DNA from: Metaphire vulgaris
Taxonomy: Eukaryota; Annelida; Clitellata; Crassiclitellata; Megascolecidae
Reading direction: 5' to 3'
Assembly (NCBI GenBank): GCA_018105865.1
Contig: CM030856.1
Span: 8,337,653-8,401,652 of the forward strand
Length of the DNA stretch: 64,000 nt
Each line of letters starts with the position of its first letter. Position 1 is the first letter of the stretch. Position numbers and translations under genes: made by a program. This document shows, in pieces, positions 45,336-56,759 of this stretch. The notes below the pieces were generated by a model. That model searched no databases. It saw nothing but the letters and a program-made list of their open reading frames with translations, and was not told the DNA's origin.

Positions 45336-45539
45336 ATACTTTTAATTAAAAACACCAGGTAAATATAAGACAAATAACACAAACCGCCTCAAAACTGAAA
45401 TTATGTGTCAATTTCACTTAAAATGGTTAATAATTGAAATCTATTTCTGATTCTTTTACGGGACACCAATCAGTATTCCGCGGACCACCAGTGGTCCGCG
45501 GACCATCACTTTAAGAACCGCTGTGATAGACGACACGAA

Positions 45540-46165
45540 ATAAAATGATACGGTACGGAGAACGCCAAAATTGACTCTTCAATTTGTAAATTATAGAACC
45601 GCAACCTGCCTCTTCGACTGGCATAGGACGTTTGTCGGCGTATTTCCTGCACTCCGTCAATCTAAATTCCAAGCGGTAAAAGGCGTTCATTTCACGCCCA
45701 TCGATGTGCGAACTCTTTCGAAGTCTTATTTCACGGACCATTGGCACCGGCCACGTCCACGCATGCAGTTCCCATCGGTCGAACGCCGAATATAAAAACC
45801 GATGCGAAAACTAAACCCGAGATGTGTCCTCGACCCCTTCTTTATCTGGCGCCCACCTCGCGTCTCTTAACCTACATAATTGAGTCGTAAATCGGAGAGT
45901 ATAGGCCTATAACAGACGTCATCTACTGGTTCGTTCGACCCCACGTGACTCCGACCGCGTCCGCGCCCCGGGAAACAACTGGGTTAATAGAACGACCGAC
46001 CGGCCGTCGGAAAGAAGGAACACAAAATGACGGGTTTGACAGCACAACGGTCGAAAAGTCGGCGGCGTTCTTTACTGTCTCTCGCGTTTATCGCATGCCG
46101 TGGCATGGCGCACGGTGGCTAATCTCAAGGGCGAATAGCATTTTCTCAGATGCAGGAAAGGTGCC
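45540..46165. other. CpG-containing spacer, no gene seen
   Basis: Less AT-rich than its neighbours, with several CG dinucleotides and one TATAAAAA at 45790-45797. No recognisable protein frame. Confidence 0.3.
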
Positions 46166-46173
46166 ATCGGACC

Positions 46174-46290
46174 CAGGGGCGTAGCCAGGAATTTTATTTG
46201 GGGGTATAATGCGATTTGGGGGTATAAATCTTTAAAAACTTTGAAAATCTTAAAAAACACATTAAAAACTTTAAGGTAGCCTGATTTTTG

Positions 46291-46346
<56 letters not shown>

Positions 46347-46374
46347 GATAACACCCCCCGTCGCTACGCCCCTG
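46174..46374. mobile_element. hAT-type MITE, family C, copy 1
   Basis: Starts CAGGGGCGTAGCCAGG and ends CGTCGCTACGCCCCTG. Flanks atcggacc and gtcagacc agree at 6 of 8. It contains an (AT)n tract (46295-46344). A second copy in the opposite orientation is at 62133-62337. Confidence 0.75.
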
Positions 46375-46807
46375 GTCAGACCAGATTAATGTTTTTGCGT
46401 CAATTAAAGGTTGAATATTGAGAAAATAACTCGCATAAGCTAATATTTTTGCTCAAAGAAAGAATTTCGCTACGGAAAGTTGATTTTCTGTGAGAGATAG
46501 AACTACTGCCGCCATAAAATGCATTCAGTAATGCAATGTGACATTTGTATAGCGTCTTTTATATTTCTACTCAGAGGTGATAGTAGTCGTAGATTTTCAA
46601 AATAACGATAGATATCTAGGTTTAAAATGGTGTGCAAAAGTCTGGAAACACCTTTACGTGTTCCTATAATACTGCATTTTAAAATGAGTTATGCAATTAG
46701 TTGAACTTACTGCGTTGATATCTCGAATAGAAGAAGTATAGGTCCCTAATAGAGAAGGAAAGAAATAGAAAAAAAGTGAAATAAAAAGAAAAACAAAGCA
46801 ACATTAA

Positions 46808-46880
46808 CCCCTTAACTGGGCGCCCCGAGTCACGCTCGTCCATTTTACATTGAGTTACAAATAGTTGCCCATTTAAGGGG
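46808..46880. mobile_element. 73-bp piggyBac-type mini-element, copy J5
   Basis: TTAA at 46804-46807 and 46881-46884 flanks CCCCTTAACTGGG...CATTTAAGGGG. The family core is in reverse orientation (TCCATTTTACATTGAGTTACA). Confidence 0.82.
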
Positions 46881-47426
46881 TTAAGAGCTGATGCGCTCTT
46901 TCATGTAATAGGATCGTTTTTCAAATTGCGCAGTTAATTCTCCTAAACACGGACAAAAGATTTGCGTTCTAAGTTCGCGTGCATTTGCGTCACCTGTTGG
47001 TTTACCTGTTGCTTCAGGTGTCAGAGCCAAGCAAGTCGATTTAGCGTACAGACTTCCGATAGTAGGTTATTTTAAGTCCGTTCAGCTACCCGTTGCTAAC
47101 TCTTTTCAAAGACTCGGAGAGCCATTATTGTTGTTATAATTATTATCGATCCCAGCGCTTGTAGGAACCACCCGATGTTTTCACGGTCAACCGGATTCTA
47201 ATTTGGGAGTAATTTATCGAACTCGATGTCGGCTTGAACGCAGTTTATCGCCTCGGCAAGGAGACGAATAACGCATAATGGTAAAAACGAGCTTTGATTT
47301 TTAGTCACACAAACTACTTCATTCTCGACATCCTTAATGGGCAGATTACGTCCGACACGAACGGTGATAATGTGTCTCAGAGTCGTTTGTTAATAGGCCA
47401 CGACATTCACGGAGCAGAGCTGGCAG

Positions 47427-47610
47427 CAGGGTTTAACCTAAGCCGTTTCCGAGGAGGGGAATTGCCCCTTTTCCCTGAAAATTTCAAATTCTCCCGGAAA
47501 TTTTGGCATACTACGTCAACTAACAGCAGCCCCCTAGCTGACTCCCCCCCCGGCCTTGTCAGTTTCTCCCTCTCCCCTCCCGCGGAGTCCGGAGTCTAGA
47601 CTAAACACTG
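47427..47610. mobile_element. hAT-type MITE, family A, divergent copy 6
   Basis: Left end CAGGGTTTAACCTAAG is mutated; right end reads CAGTGTTTAGTCTAGAC. Exact 8-bp duplications gctggcag at 47419-47426 and 47611-47618. Confidence 0.82.
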
Positions 47611-47742
47611 GCTGGCAGTAACTGAGCCGAACAAGTATTATATATCTACGGCTTGAGCCACTATTCACCTGAGCGAGAGAAATTTACTGCCGTTCCTAAT
47701 ATAATGTTTACAGGTTTTATATCCAATAGAAAGATAGTCGGT

Positions 47743-47950
47743 CAGTGTTTATTCTAGCCACCTTGACATTGGGGGGGATTTTGAAATGTTTGAGAGGCAA
47801 GGTCTGAGTCTCCACACTTTTTGGGGGGGGGGATTTCCATCCCCAGCCAACATATAAAAATTGGGGGAATTTTAAAATTTAAATGGGAGGATTTTAAAAT
47901 TTAAAACTGGGAGGGGGAATTCCCCCAGAGAAGGCCTAGTATAAACACTG
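47743..47950. mobile_element. hAT-type MITE, family A, copy 5
   Basis: Starts CAGTGTTTATTCTAG and ends CTAGTATAAACACTG. atagtcgg occurs at 47734-47741 and 47951-47958, an exact 8-bp duplication if the element starts one base to the left. Confidence 0.85.
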
Positions 47951-48084
47951 ATAGTCGGCTAACTAATAGTCTGAAAGTGTGAAACTGTGTCTCGGGCGCC
48001 ATCTGCAGGTAGTGATTTCATTAAGCGCTGCGTAGTTGAAAGTCAAGAGAATTTTTTAGAACCGAATGACAATAATCCTATTTC

Positions 48085-48135
48085 TCCTCCTTCTCCTTCT
48101 CCTGCTCCTCCTCCTCCTCCTCCTCCTCCTCCTCT
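48085..48135. repeat. (CTC)n microsatellite
   Basis: Run of CTC/TCC triplets. Confidence 0.85.
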
Positions 48136-48339
48136 ATCTCTCTGATCCTCCAACGAACTGAGTGCTTTCAAGTTCAACCCTAAAACATATCTCTGCGAGA
48201 TGATATTTCCTGAGTAGTCTGCCCAGTCGTTTCACGCACTGATTGATTACTGGATTTGACGTGACCTTTTGCGGATGAATTCTGAGTGGGGAATGACCGG
48301 GAACCGCTCCGGACATTCGCTCCGGAAGGATAGTGTGCA

Positions 48340-49480
48340 GGGCCATATTAAGGCGGGGGCTGAAGGGGTGATAGCCCCCCGGCCCATCATGAAAATAAGC
48401 CTACTGATTTTCGAGATAACCTTTTTTTCTTGTCAGAACGATTTGGAAGGGAGATAACCTTTTTGCTTGTCAGAGATTTTCAGTATAGGCGACGACCTTT
48501 TTTCTCAACCCCCCGGGGTTGTAACACATGTTCTATACACCACAAAAATATTATAAAATTGATACCGTTTGACATTGGCCTGCAGAAGGAGTATTCCTAC
48601 AGAAAGCTATAGATATGAAAAATTCAGAGGAGTGATAAAACGAATAATATCGACATTTTCTTGTGTCCCCATCTTCACTGCATCAAACCATACTAAAACT
48701 GTCAATATATTCTGCCTCAGTTTTATTCTAGAGCGTTCCAAATGCCACGAAAACACTATATACTAAGCCAAGTCCAAAGTCCAAACACTACTAAAGTCTA
48801 ACCGATACAACATTCATGTATATCTCCGAAAATAAATTATGTTAAAAAGAAATAATGTACAAATCTTGTTAAAAATTATTATTAGAAAAGGGATGCCCCT
48901 AAATTTGTATTTTGAAGGAAGGCCCCTAAATTTGTATTTTGAAGGGAGGCCCGGTACCAATGTACCAGTTGGTACCGTGGTAAATCCGTCACTGATTATC
49001 ATTATTTTATTATTGTAAGCCCTATGGCCAACGTAGCATTTTAGTTGTTTGGAAATTCCAAGCATGATGAGTTGCACCCAACAGATGTTCGGCAGCTGAC
49101 GTTTGTTAGTTCTTGGGGTTCATGGAGTCTGAATCTTCTTGATTTCTTGGTTATTAGATTGCTTCAACCGAGGTCAACATTCTCATTCAATACTCTCCTT
49201 ATGGTATGGGGGAGGGATGGAAGAACTGCCACGAGCTTCAGAGTAGCGCTTCGGTATTTTACCACCGACCTACCTTTTCCATTCCTCATTATTTCTTTTT
49301 TAAAGTAATTTATTTTCGGAGATATGCATGAATGTTGTATCGGTTAGACTTTAGTAGTGTTTGGACTTTGGACTTGGCTTAGTATTGAAATGAATGATCC
49401 TAGTTTTTACTTCTTTAAGTGACCATAATGGCGTGGGGGGCTCCATGGAAATAGTTATACTGGGCCGCCAAAATGTAAAT
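48340..49480. repeat. Complex repeat with a long inverted repeat
   Basis: Arms of about 75 bp at 48764-48839 and 49305-49381 are inverted copies ('ccaagtccaaagtccaaacactac' against 'gtagtgtttggactttggacttgg') with only a few mismatches and a loop of about 465 bp. To the left, 48530-48760 is a reversed copy of a sequence at 29.6-29.95 kb, and three variants of the shared motif lie at about 48418, 48455 and 48492. No gene seen. Confidence 0.65.
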
Positions 49481-49670
49481 CCGCCACTGATGATAATAAT
49501 GACTAATGTGCACTTTATTTGTAGAAGCTTTAGTACTCAAAGGCATCAATTGACAGTACTCAGAATTAGAAAAGGACCGGATAGGCCTATGTAGGCTATT
49601 TTCTACCGGATCCAGATATTTTGGGTTAACATTTGCGCGATCCGAATCCTAAGCGAATGTTACCGCACAC

Positions 49671-49750
49671 GGCTATTACAAGGCTATGTTACAAGGCTAT
49701 GTTACAAGGCTATGTTACAAGGCTATGTTACAAGGCTTGTGTTACAAGGC
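49671..49750. repeat. 13-bp tandem repeat
   Basis: Six TTACAAGGC cores, the first five 13 bp apart (49676, 49689, 49702, 49715, 49728) and the sixth at 49742. The unit is GTTACAAGGCTAT. Confidence 0.9.
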
Positions 49751-50446
49751 ACCAGCTGTCTTAAGACCCCCTGCTTAAAACTAATCGAAGTCCCTTGTCT
49801 TGTATTCCCCAAGAAATTCTCAACGGTTTTCGCAAATCCCACGATCGGATCCGGCCAGAATAGGGGCCGGTCCTCGAGCCATCCTCGTGGCTACGCCAGT
49901 GGTAGGTACGTGAGTGATTTAACTGTTTAGAATTCAAATGTCTACCATAGTTGATGGTTTGTTTTGTCTTTCTAGATATTCTCAAAGTTCAAGTCCCTAG
50001 CTAGAAGAACTGTCGTTATCTAACCTGGGAAAATGAAGCCGCCTTTTAATACTTATTAAAGTAACAATATAACCAAATTTTCGGACTTCATTCGTATTGA
50101 CTCAGATTGTACAGCATATAGGTCTATTGATAGCGAACTGTAACTAATGGTTTAATGCGTCCATTTCGTAGACTTTGCGATTCGAATTTAAGCATGGCGA
50201 CAATGAAAGTTCTACTGTTGCCACATAAAACTCTTTCAAATGGATCGACTAAAACCCGGTCTAGAGGTCATCTTGATATCCGCTAAGATAAAAGTTTATG
50301 TCGCGCATCTAATAAAAGCGTTACCTCCATTCGGAGAACAACGCTGGCAACTGTAACCGTTGATCCGTACTAGCGACCGTGAAACGAATGTTATAGATTG
50401 ACCGCGGTCACCGTTACATCGAAGGAAGGACAGGAGGAACCAAAGG

Positions 50447-50630
50447 CAGTGGCGTAGCCAAGTAAGGGGGTTGGAGGGTTTTGACCATAGAATGTAACGG
50501 TGAATGTAATGGCGTATTGGTGTATGTAAGAGGTGACGACCTTTTTTTGCTTGTCCGGATTTTTTCGAAGTTGGTCACAGTCAAAACCAAAAACCAAAAC
50601 CCCCTTCCGGAAATCCAGGCTACGCCACTG
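50447..50630. mobile_element. hAT-type MITE, family D
   Basis: Starts CAGTGGCGTAGCCAAG and ends CAGGCTACGCCACTG. Exact 8-bp duplications accaaagg at 50439-50446 and 50631-50638. One copy of the shared motif (GACGACCTTTTTTTGCTTGTC) at about 50535. Confidence 0.87.
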
Positions 50631-50893
50631 ACCAAAGGAATGGGCAACAGGGGACCCGCCGCCATATTCTGACTGGTACTAGTCGTGGAAATTGCGCAAA
50701 ATCGTTGAGAAATTTTTCGAGAGGGTTATGTCCTGTAGGATGTCCTCTTGTTTTCTAGTAGGTTTGTTCCTGTATTATCCTGCGTTGTCTTGTTGTCATT
50801 GAGTCGACAAATACTAACAATACTTTGCAGTATACAATGCCGTAAATGCCTCGTTCAGTTACTGTACTCAGTACTGACTAATCCTGAAGTCTA

Positions 50894-51283
50894 AGGGGTC
50901 GTCCATAAATGACGTAACGCGATTTTGGCACTTTTTGACCTCCTTCCCTACGTAACGCGACGTAACAAAAAGTCAGACCCCTAAAATATGACGTAACAAC
51001 GGGCCGACACCCCTTTTCGTCTTCCGAAAAGTCTTGACAAGCAAAGAAAAGGTCATTCATCCTTCTATTTTTCCCTCTCCAAACATACTGACAAGCAAAA
51101 AAGGTCATCCTTGTATTTTTCCTTCTCCAAATACCATGACAAGCAAAAAAAGAAAAGGTCGTCACTTAAAAATTGTGTGTTGCGTTACGTCGCATTTACG
51201 GAACCCCCTCCCCTCGTCACACTTCGTAACAAATGTCCGGACCCCCTCCCCCTAGGCGCGTTACGTCATTTGTGGACGAGCCC
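50894..51283. mobile_element. TA-flanked MITE with about 27-bp TIR
   Basis: Left end AGGGGTCGTCCATAAATGAC and the reverse complement of the right end (GGGCTCGTCCACAAATGACG) agree, followed by GTAACGCG on both sides. It is flanked by TA (50892-50893 and 51284-51285), as in Tc1/mariner-type insertions. Three copies of the shared motif lie at about 51036, 51090 and 51137. Confidence 0.75.
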
Positions 51284-51775
51284 TAATAACTATACAGTAC
51301 AAGACCAAACTATGTCCTCTAGTGCGTAGGTTTCTTTTAAAGGTATCAACATTGTGATTCAATACTATCTTCTCACCAATTTATTCCTTCTATCAACCAC
51401 TCCACCTCTAAAACAATGCTGCCTGTCTCTCCCAACCCGCTTCTAATACGGTCCTTTTAAGTTTGCCACAGAAAAAAATCTCGCTTTCCAGTTTCAGCTT
51501 CCACTCCTGAGCCGATAAGAAAATCCGATTGAATGGTGATGTTGTGTGCTATTTAACATGAAATTTACGTACAGGGTCTCTAATCGTTTCAAAATGAAGC
51601 TGATATATATAATTATTAACGTTGATATAAAGGCCACAGAAGGCAATCGTGAAAGCTATCGTTATTTCCCAGTAGTAGGGGATTTCGACGCTGTGAGGAT
51701 CTCTGAACACTACGCGGGCAGAGAATTTCGAATTTCGGGCACGAGAGTATCTGTTGTCCAGATTAAATTGAACGG

Positions 51776-52210
51776 CAGTGGCGTAGCCAGGAATCCGGAA
51801 TTGGGGAGGTGCACATCGACCTTTTCAGCTAAAAAGTCTTCGTGTGAAGCTCCCGGCGCTTTGGGCTTCTTTCGTTCATTCTCATGCTACCCAGGCCCTC
51901 CGAGAGAAATTCCGGGCCCCTGTGCAGAATGGCCGACGGGCCCTTGATAAGTAATAATTTCTTGACGACCTTTTTTTGCTCGTCAGCCGTGTTTATTTAG
52001 CACTATGTCCCGGGCCCCCTTGCGTGCTCGCCGGGCCCCTCTGCTGAACTGACATTTTAACCGTTCTTTAGTGTTATTATTCATTTTATTGTTAATTATA
52101 CATATTCATCATCGGCCCGGGCCCTCCAGAGTCCAGACCGCCGGGCCTCTGTGGTTTGCCCCCTGCTCCCCTCTTTTGATGCTACCTGGTGGCTATGACA
52201 GTGCCTAGGA
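51776..52210. other. Probable MITE of unresolved extent
   Basis: CAGTGGCGTAGCCAGGAATC at 51776 is a family C/D-like end. G- and C-rich sequence with GGGCCCC repeats and one shared motif (about 51965) follows. The right end was not identified with confidence. Confidence 0.4.
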
Positions 52211-53150
52211 GAGCAGAGCCGGCGCTGGTTTCTTTTTGGCTGGGTGGGTCTAATGCAATCTACACAACCAGGACCCGACTAAGACTACTCCGCCCCCAAG
52301 AAAAACAAATTTCTTTGAGGATTTGCACTATTTGCCTCAGGTAGCCCTGCCGAGGCTGGGTGGGTCCGGACCCGCGGACCCACCGCCCTCAGCGCCGCCC
52401 CTGTAGGAGAATCAGACAATCGGTAGCTATTACTGTAAACGGAACCTCGATTGATTCCGACCGTAACAACAGTGCGTCCCGTGTCATTTGGACTCGACAA
52501 CCGGATCTGTCATTTTGTGGCTCATCAGTTTACACGCGCCGGGGAGGGGAGGGGGCCAAAAGCGGCCGCCATTGTAGGAGGGCATTAGTCGGCAAATTCT
52601 CTCTTCTTTCTTCCCAGTGTGTTTGTCCCTGTACTGTCATTGATTTCTGTCTCTAATGACGTAAGGCTTATCTGGCTAACAAGTCCCAAGTCAATGCAAA
52701 ATTGCAGCGTTTTGGTGCATCGACCCCCTTTCCACCACTTCTATTTCATCTCCTTGGTAGGCTACTTACTCTAAGCGTCTAAAATAGGCAACTATTGCAG
52801 CGCCATTTTTAAAAGCAATATTTAGAAGCACTCTTTTCGAAAGCGCTATATGAATTCACGAGCTTTTACTTGCCTAGTAAATCGCCAAAAAATTCTTTTT
52901 CTATGAGGTCCAATTTAAAATGCTAGATAATTAATTTCTAAAAACTCGTAGACCCATGTATACTGTATGTTTGACTTTATTTATTGCTTTGCTCGGCTGA
53001 AACAGATGCAATCGAATAAAATCCTACGGCTGCGCTGACAAGATTAATGTACAGTATCACGACTGTACATAACGCGTAGCTTCCTTCACACGCGTCTCGT
53101 CTTTTGTTGCAGTGAGCAATATACATCGGCGTATCCTAGAAATCGCAGAA
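52211..53150. other. Spacer, no gene seen
   Basis: Contains a copy of repeat S2 (GAAAGCGCTATATGAATTCACGAG at about 52845). No protein resemblance in any frame. Confidence 0.4.
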
Positions 53151-53158
53151 GGTCAGGC

Positions 53159-53340
53159 CAGGGGTTATTTCTAGGATTATCAATTTGGGGGTGTCGGTAA
53201 ATTCTGGAGGTCCTCTGCCAAAAAAGTCTGACACACAGAAAAAAGAGGTCATCCCATAGCTAAAATCGGGGGGGGGTGTCGGTCTCAAATTGGGGTGGTG
53301 GTGTTGAGGGGTGTTATTAGGGGGTGTAATAATATCCCTG
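53159..53340. mobile_element. hAT-type MITE, family H, copy 1
   Basis: Starts CAGGGGTTATTTCTAGG and ends AATAATATCCCTG. Flanks ggtcaggc and ggtcagac match at 7 of 8. Contains a variant of the shared motif at about 53231. Confidence 0.8.
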
Positions 53341-54649
53341 GGTCAGACGCTGTATCGAATCAGCGCAATAATCCGGCGAGGACTAATAACACCAGCGAAG
53401 AAGCGTTCTTTGGTCGTTTAGTGAACTGGACGCTTCGGATTATGCTGAACACACGAGCCCCCTGCTCTCTCTGTCTCTCTGTCTCTCTGTCTGTCTCTCT
53501 CTCTTCGTTGACTCGATCCTGCATTGTCAACCGCCAGAGGTCGTCGCAGAACGAACGATGATCGTCCGATCGGTGATCGATAGCGATCGAATTAGAACGA
53601 TCGACCAAATCGGATCAGAGAGGACGAGAGATCCGTGTGCGTGGGGACCGCGATGGCGAGAACACCTCGAGTCTTCAAATGGATCAGACTGCGACAAAGA
53701 GTCTACGACGAGGGAAGCGCGTTGATTTCACCGACGATTTATGAAGAAGATGAAGAAGAAAGAAGAAGAAGAAGAAGAAGAAGAAGAGGAGGAAAAGGAA
53801 GAGGAAGAAGTTTGTTTTCAACACAAAAAAATTCACAGGACATGAGACTCAAGCACAGAGATCATGTAGAAAAATAAATTGAGTATTGAATCCTTACTTA
53901 CAGTAAGTAAGTAAGTAAGACGAAATTTCTATTTATCGTATATCTGATTGACATGCATTGCTCGCAACTTGAATTTGCAAAAACTAACAATAGACTCTAC
54001 AGTTTTTACCTTAATTAAAGATACATTTCGGTCATAAGTACCTACTGCCATGACGTTAGTAATTTGCGGCCAGGAAACTTGAATGTTGATTTTTAAAAAT
54101 CTCGAAGAGTGAATGACATACTGAACGCACATTCGATCTAGTCAAATAATATAATTTAATATAAATTGATCCGTTTGAGTGTTCTCCTCTGAGGCGAAAG
54201 TTTCTTACGGACAAAGCTACTTGGAAAACGGGTGTCTTCTTTCGCTTCCGTCCAATTCCCTTTTCCGGCGCTCATTCGTTCTTTCGATTTCATTTCGACG
54301 CCTCGCTTTGCTTTGCCTTTCGGTCGCTTCCTTTGTCGACAAACCAATCTCCTCAGAGCCTCGTTCCGACTCTTCGCCGTCCCATCAGCATTCACAGTAC
54401 TTCCGCTTGCGTCACGTGATTCGACCGAAGTCCCCGCCCATTCAATTACGTTGCCTTTCCAGCGGGATATACTCGGTCTGGCAGAGCACAAGTATATTAG
54501 AGTATTTCTAATTTTCTAGCGAGTGTACACAAGTGCTGTACCACTGAAATAATATCTCTAGCTGTCTAGCATACAGTTATACTTTGTTATAATTATAATC
54601 CTAGTGGTTTTTACAGAGGATAATGCATCCTAAACCACTTTAAATCACC

Positions 54650-54695
<46 letters not shown>

Positions 54696-55124
54696 TACTA
54701 TTATTACTATTATTACTATTATTATTATAACTATTATTATTATTATTATTATTATTATATTTATATATTTCAAAGCAGACTGCGATACTGGTGTGGAAAG
54801 GGCATGTATTTATTGTATACAGGAGCCTTTTGAAATGTTTTAAAAATTCGATCTACGTCTCAACAGTGTATCTGAAATGTTTAACATCGTGGTGTCTGAT
54901 GAGCCAACTGTTGAATCAGGTAGAAAGATCAAGAGTTTAAAGGTCATTACCTAGAGGCTATACCGCTATGCAGACGCACTGTCAAATCAGTTATAAATGT
55001 TGAGCGCCTGTTGTATTTCGAACCCTTTTCATCCGGCAATATGAGTCCAGCTTGTAATATTTATAATACACCTACACACACACATACGCACTATATATAT
55101 ATATATATATATATAACAATTCAC

Positions 55125-55173
<49 letters not shown>

Positions 55174-55289
55174 AGGACATGTATGTGCGTAAGACGTCTG
55201 CACATGCTTCCAATATCGAAGGTGGAAAAGGAAAGGTTAAGAACATGAAACTGGTTCGCTGAAAAACAGGCGTTCGAAAGAATTCTATC
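53341..55289. other. Spacer with microsatellites, no gene seen
   Basis: Short CT tract (53463-53505) and a (GAA)n tract (53745-53812). An S1 end at 54599-54645 is followed by (ATT)n to 54760, and (CA)n/(AT)n tracts lie at 55070-55168. The frames at 53635-53877 and 54179-54511 have no recognisable domain. Confidence 0.45.
54649..54760. repeat. (ATT)n microsatellite, tail of an S1 copy
   Basis: About 110 bp of ATT with ACT variants directly after the S1 end 'taaaccactttaaatcac'. Confidence 0.9.
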
Positions 55290-55297
55290 TCTAATGA

Positions 55298-55615
55298 CAG
55301 TGGCGGTTCCAGGATTTCCTGGTGGGGGATGTAATGAATTCATAGGAAGTTGGTGGTGGGAGTTGAAAAGAGAGGGGGAAAAGTCAATAAACTCTGAAGA
55401 AAAGGAAAAAGGCTGACAAGCAAAAAAGGCAATTTGTTCCCGAATTTTACTAGACTTTTACCGACAAATAGGTTGACAAGCATGCAAAACAAAGGTCACC
55501 CGCAGTTCCCCCTCCCGTCATTTTACTTGAATTTTACCCAAACATAGTTTGACAAGTAAAAGAGTGTCCGGTGCGGGATGCATCCCCGCTCATCCCCCAC
55601 CTGGAACCGCCACTG
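55298..55615. mobile_element. hAT-type MITE, family N (TIR CAGTGGCGGTTCCAGG)
   Basis: Perfect 16-bp TIRs. Flanks tctaatga (55290-55297) and tctaatgg (55616-55623) match at 7 of 8. Degenerate shared motifs at about 55412, 55473 and 55549. Confidence 0.85.
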
Positions 55616-55784
55616 TCTAATGGTTCTGTTAGCGACTCGTTGAAACTGTCGTTGAAAAAGAGTCCTTAATATAAAGGATAGCAGGAGCTCTTTAGGTAAA
55701 ACTAGAAAATGACAGACACGCACCTGCCTTGACTATTTAGTTCTCAGTAATTATTAAATACCGTCAGATACTTTTCAACTCGCT

Positions 55785-55951
55785 CTCTAACTCTCTCTGT
55801 CTCTGTCTCTGTCTGTCTCTCTCTGTGTCTCTCTGTCTCTGTCTCTGTCTCTCTCTGTGTCTCTCTGTGTCTCTCTGTCTCTCTCTGACTCTCTCTGACT
55901 CTCTCTGTCTCTCTCTGTCTCTCTGTCTCTCTCTGTCTCTCTCTGTCTCTC

Positions 55952-56018
<67 letters not shown>

Positions 56019-56265
56019 GACACACACACACTGTCTGTATATCTCTCTGGTCTCTGTCTGTCTGTCTGTCTGTCTGTCTCCCTGTTTCTATCTATTTATG
56101 TCTCTCTCTCTCTCTCATTCTCTGTCTGCCTGTCTCTTTCACTCAGTGTCTGTGTCTGTTTGTGTCTGTGTCTATCTATCTGTCTATCTCTCTATCTCTA
56201 TCTATGTATCTGTCTCCGTCTCCGTCTCTGTGTCTGTCTGTGTGTGTCTGTCTGTCTCTCTCGCT
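55785..56265. repeat. (CT)n/(CTGT)n microsatellite complex
   Basis: About 480 bp of CTCT, CTGT and CTGTGT units, the opposite-strand counterpart in type and size of 36372-36837. Confidence 0.93.
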
Positions 56266-56718
56266 GGGTAACGTGACTTCATGCGTCCTGACGTTGACGT
56301 GAGACCTTTTTGACGTGTTATTTATACGCTCTTTGTGAAATGACCCGCGCGTCTTACGGAGAAACGGACAAGAGACTTTGGGGAATAGCGAACCGCCGCG
56401 TATAGCCTATAGCCTAACTGACGAAATGTTGCTTCGACCACGAATCAATCTTATCATGACCGGTCTGCTAAAGCGTTGTCCGTTCCTTGGCTGTTTTCTT
56501 TACTACATTATAATTATCCGGCGCTGAGAATATCGAAGATAAGAAGTTACATGTATCACGGTGCTGTCAGCGGGTATAAAAGACATGTCTGACAATGTAT
56601 TACTCGAGAAAACGCAAATTCAAAGGCTGTAGCTTTAAAGGATTGCTTGATGATAGCGTGCGATCTCATGACACAGTCAATCAAGCAGGGTTATTTCGAC
56701 GCATAAAGCAAAATTTTG

Positions 56719-56759
<41 letters not shown>

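Larger units (their letters stand above)
39321..45523. mobile_element. hAT-type element split by the LTR retrotransposon
   Basis: Left end CAGTGGTTCTTAAACTTTTT (39321); right end reads CAGCGGTTCTTAAAGTGATG. Flanks tgatagat (39313-39320) and tgatagac (45524-45531) match at 7 of 8. Only 39321-39568 and 45340-45523 belong to it (the 4-bp atac target is duplicated). The interior 'gcggaccaccagtggtccgcggacc' is typical of this hAT-derived type. An AT/GT microsatellite at 39408-39489 lies in its left part. Confidence 0.82.

Noticed and set aside
45790..45797. TATAAAAA as a core promoter
   Set aside because: No gene-like frame follows on either strand, and TATA-like strings are frequent in this AT-rich DNA. 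The one at 56573 is left as an observation only.
53635..54511. Frames of 80-111 codons in the 53.6-54.5 kb spacer
   Set aside because: They are low-complexity or overlap on both strands, without any recognisable motif or splice support.
55744..56271. Long Arg/Glu and Ser/Leu frames
   Set aside because: They are translations of the CT/CTGT microsatellite.
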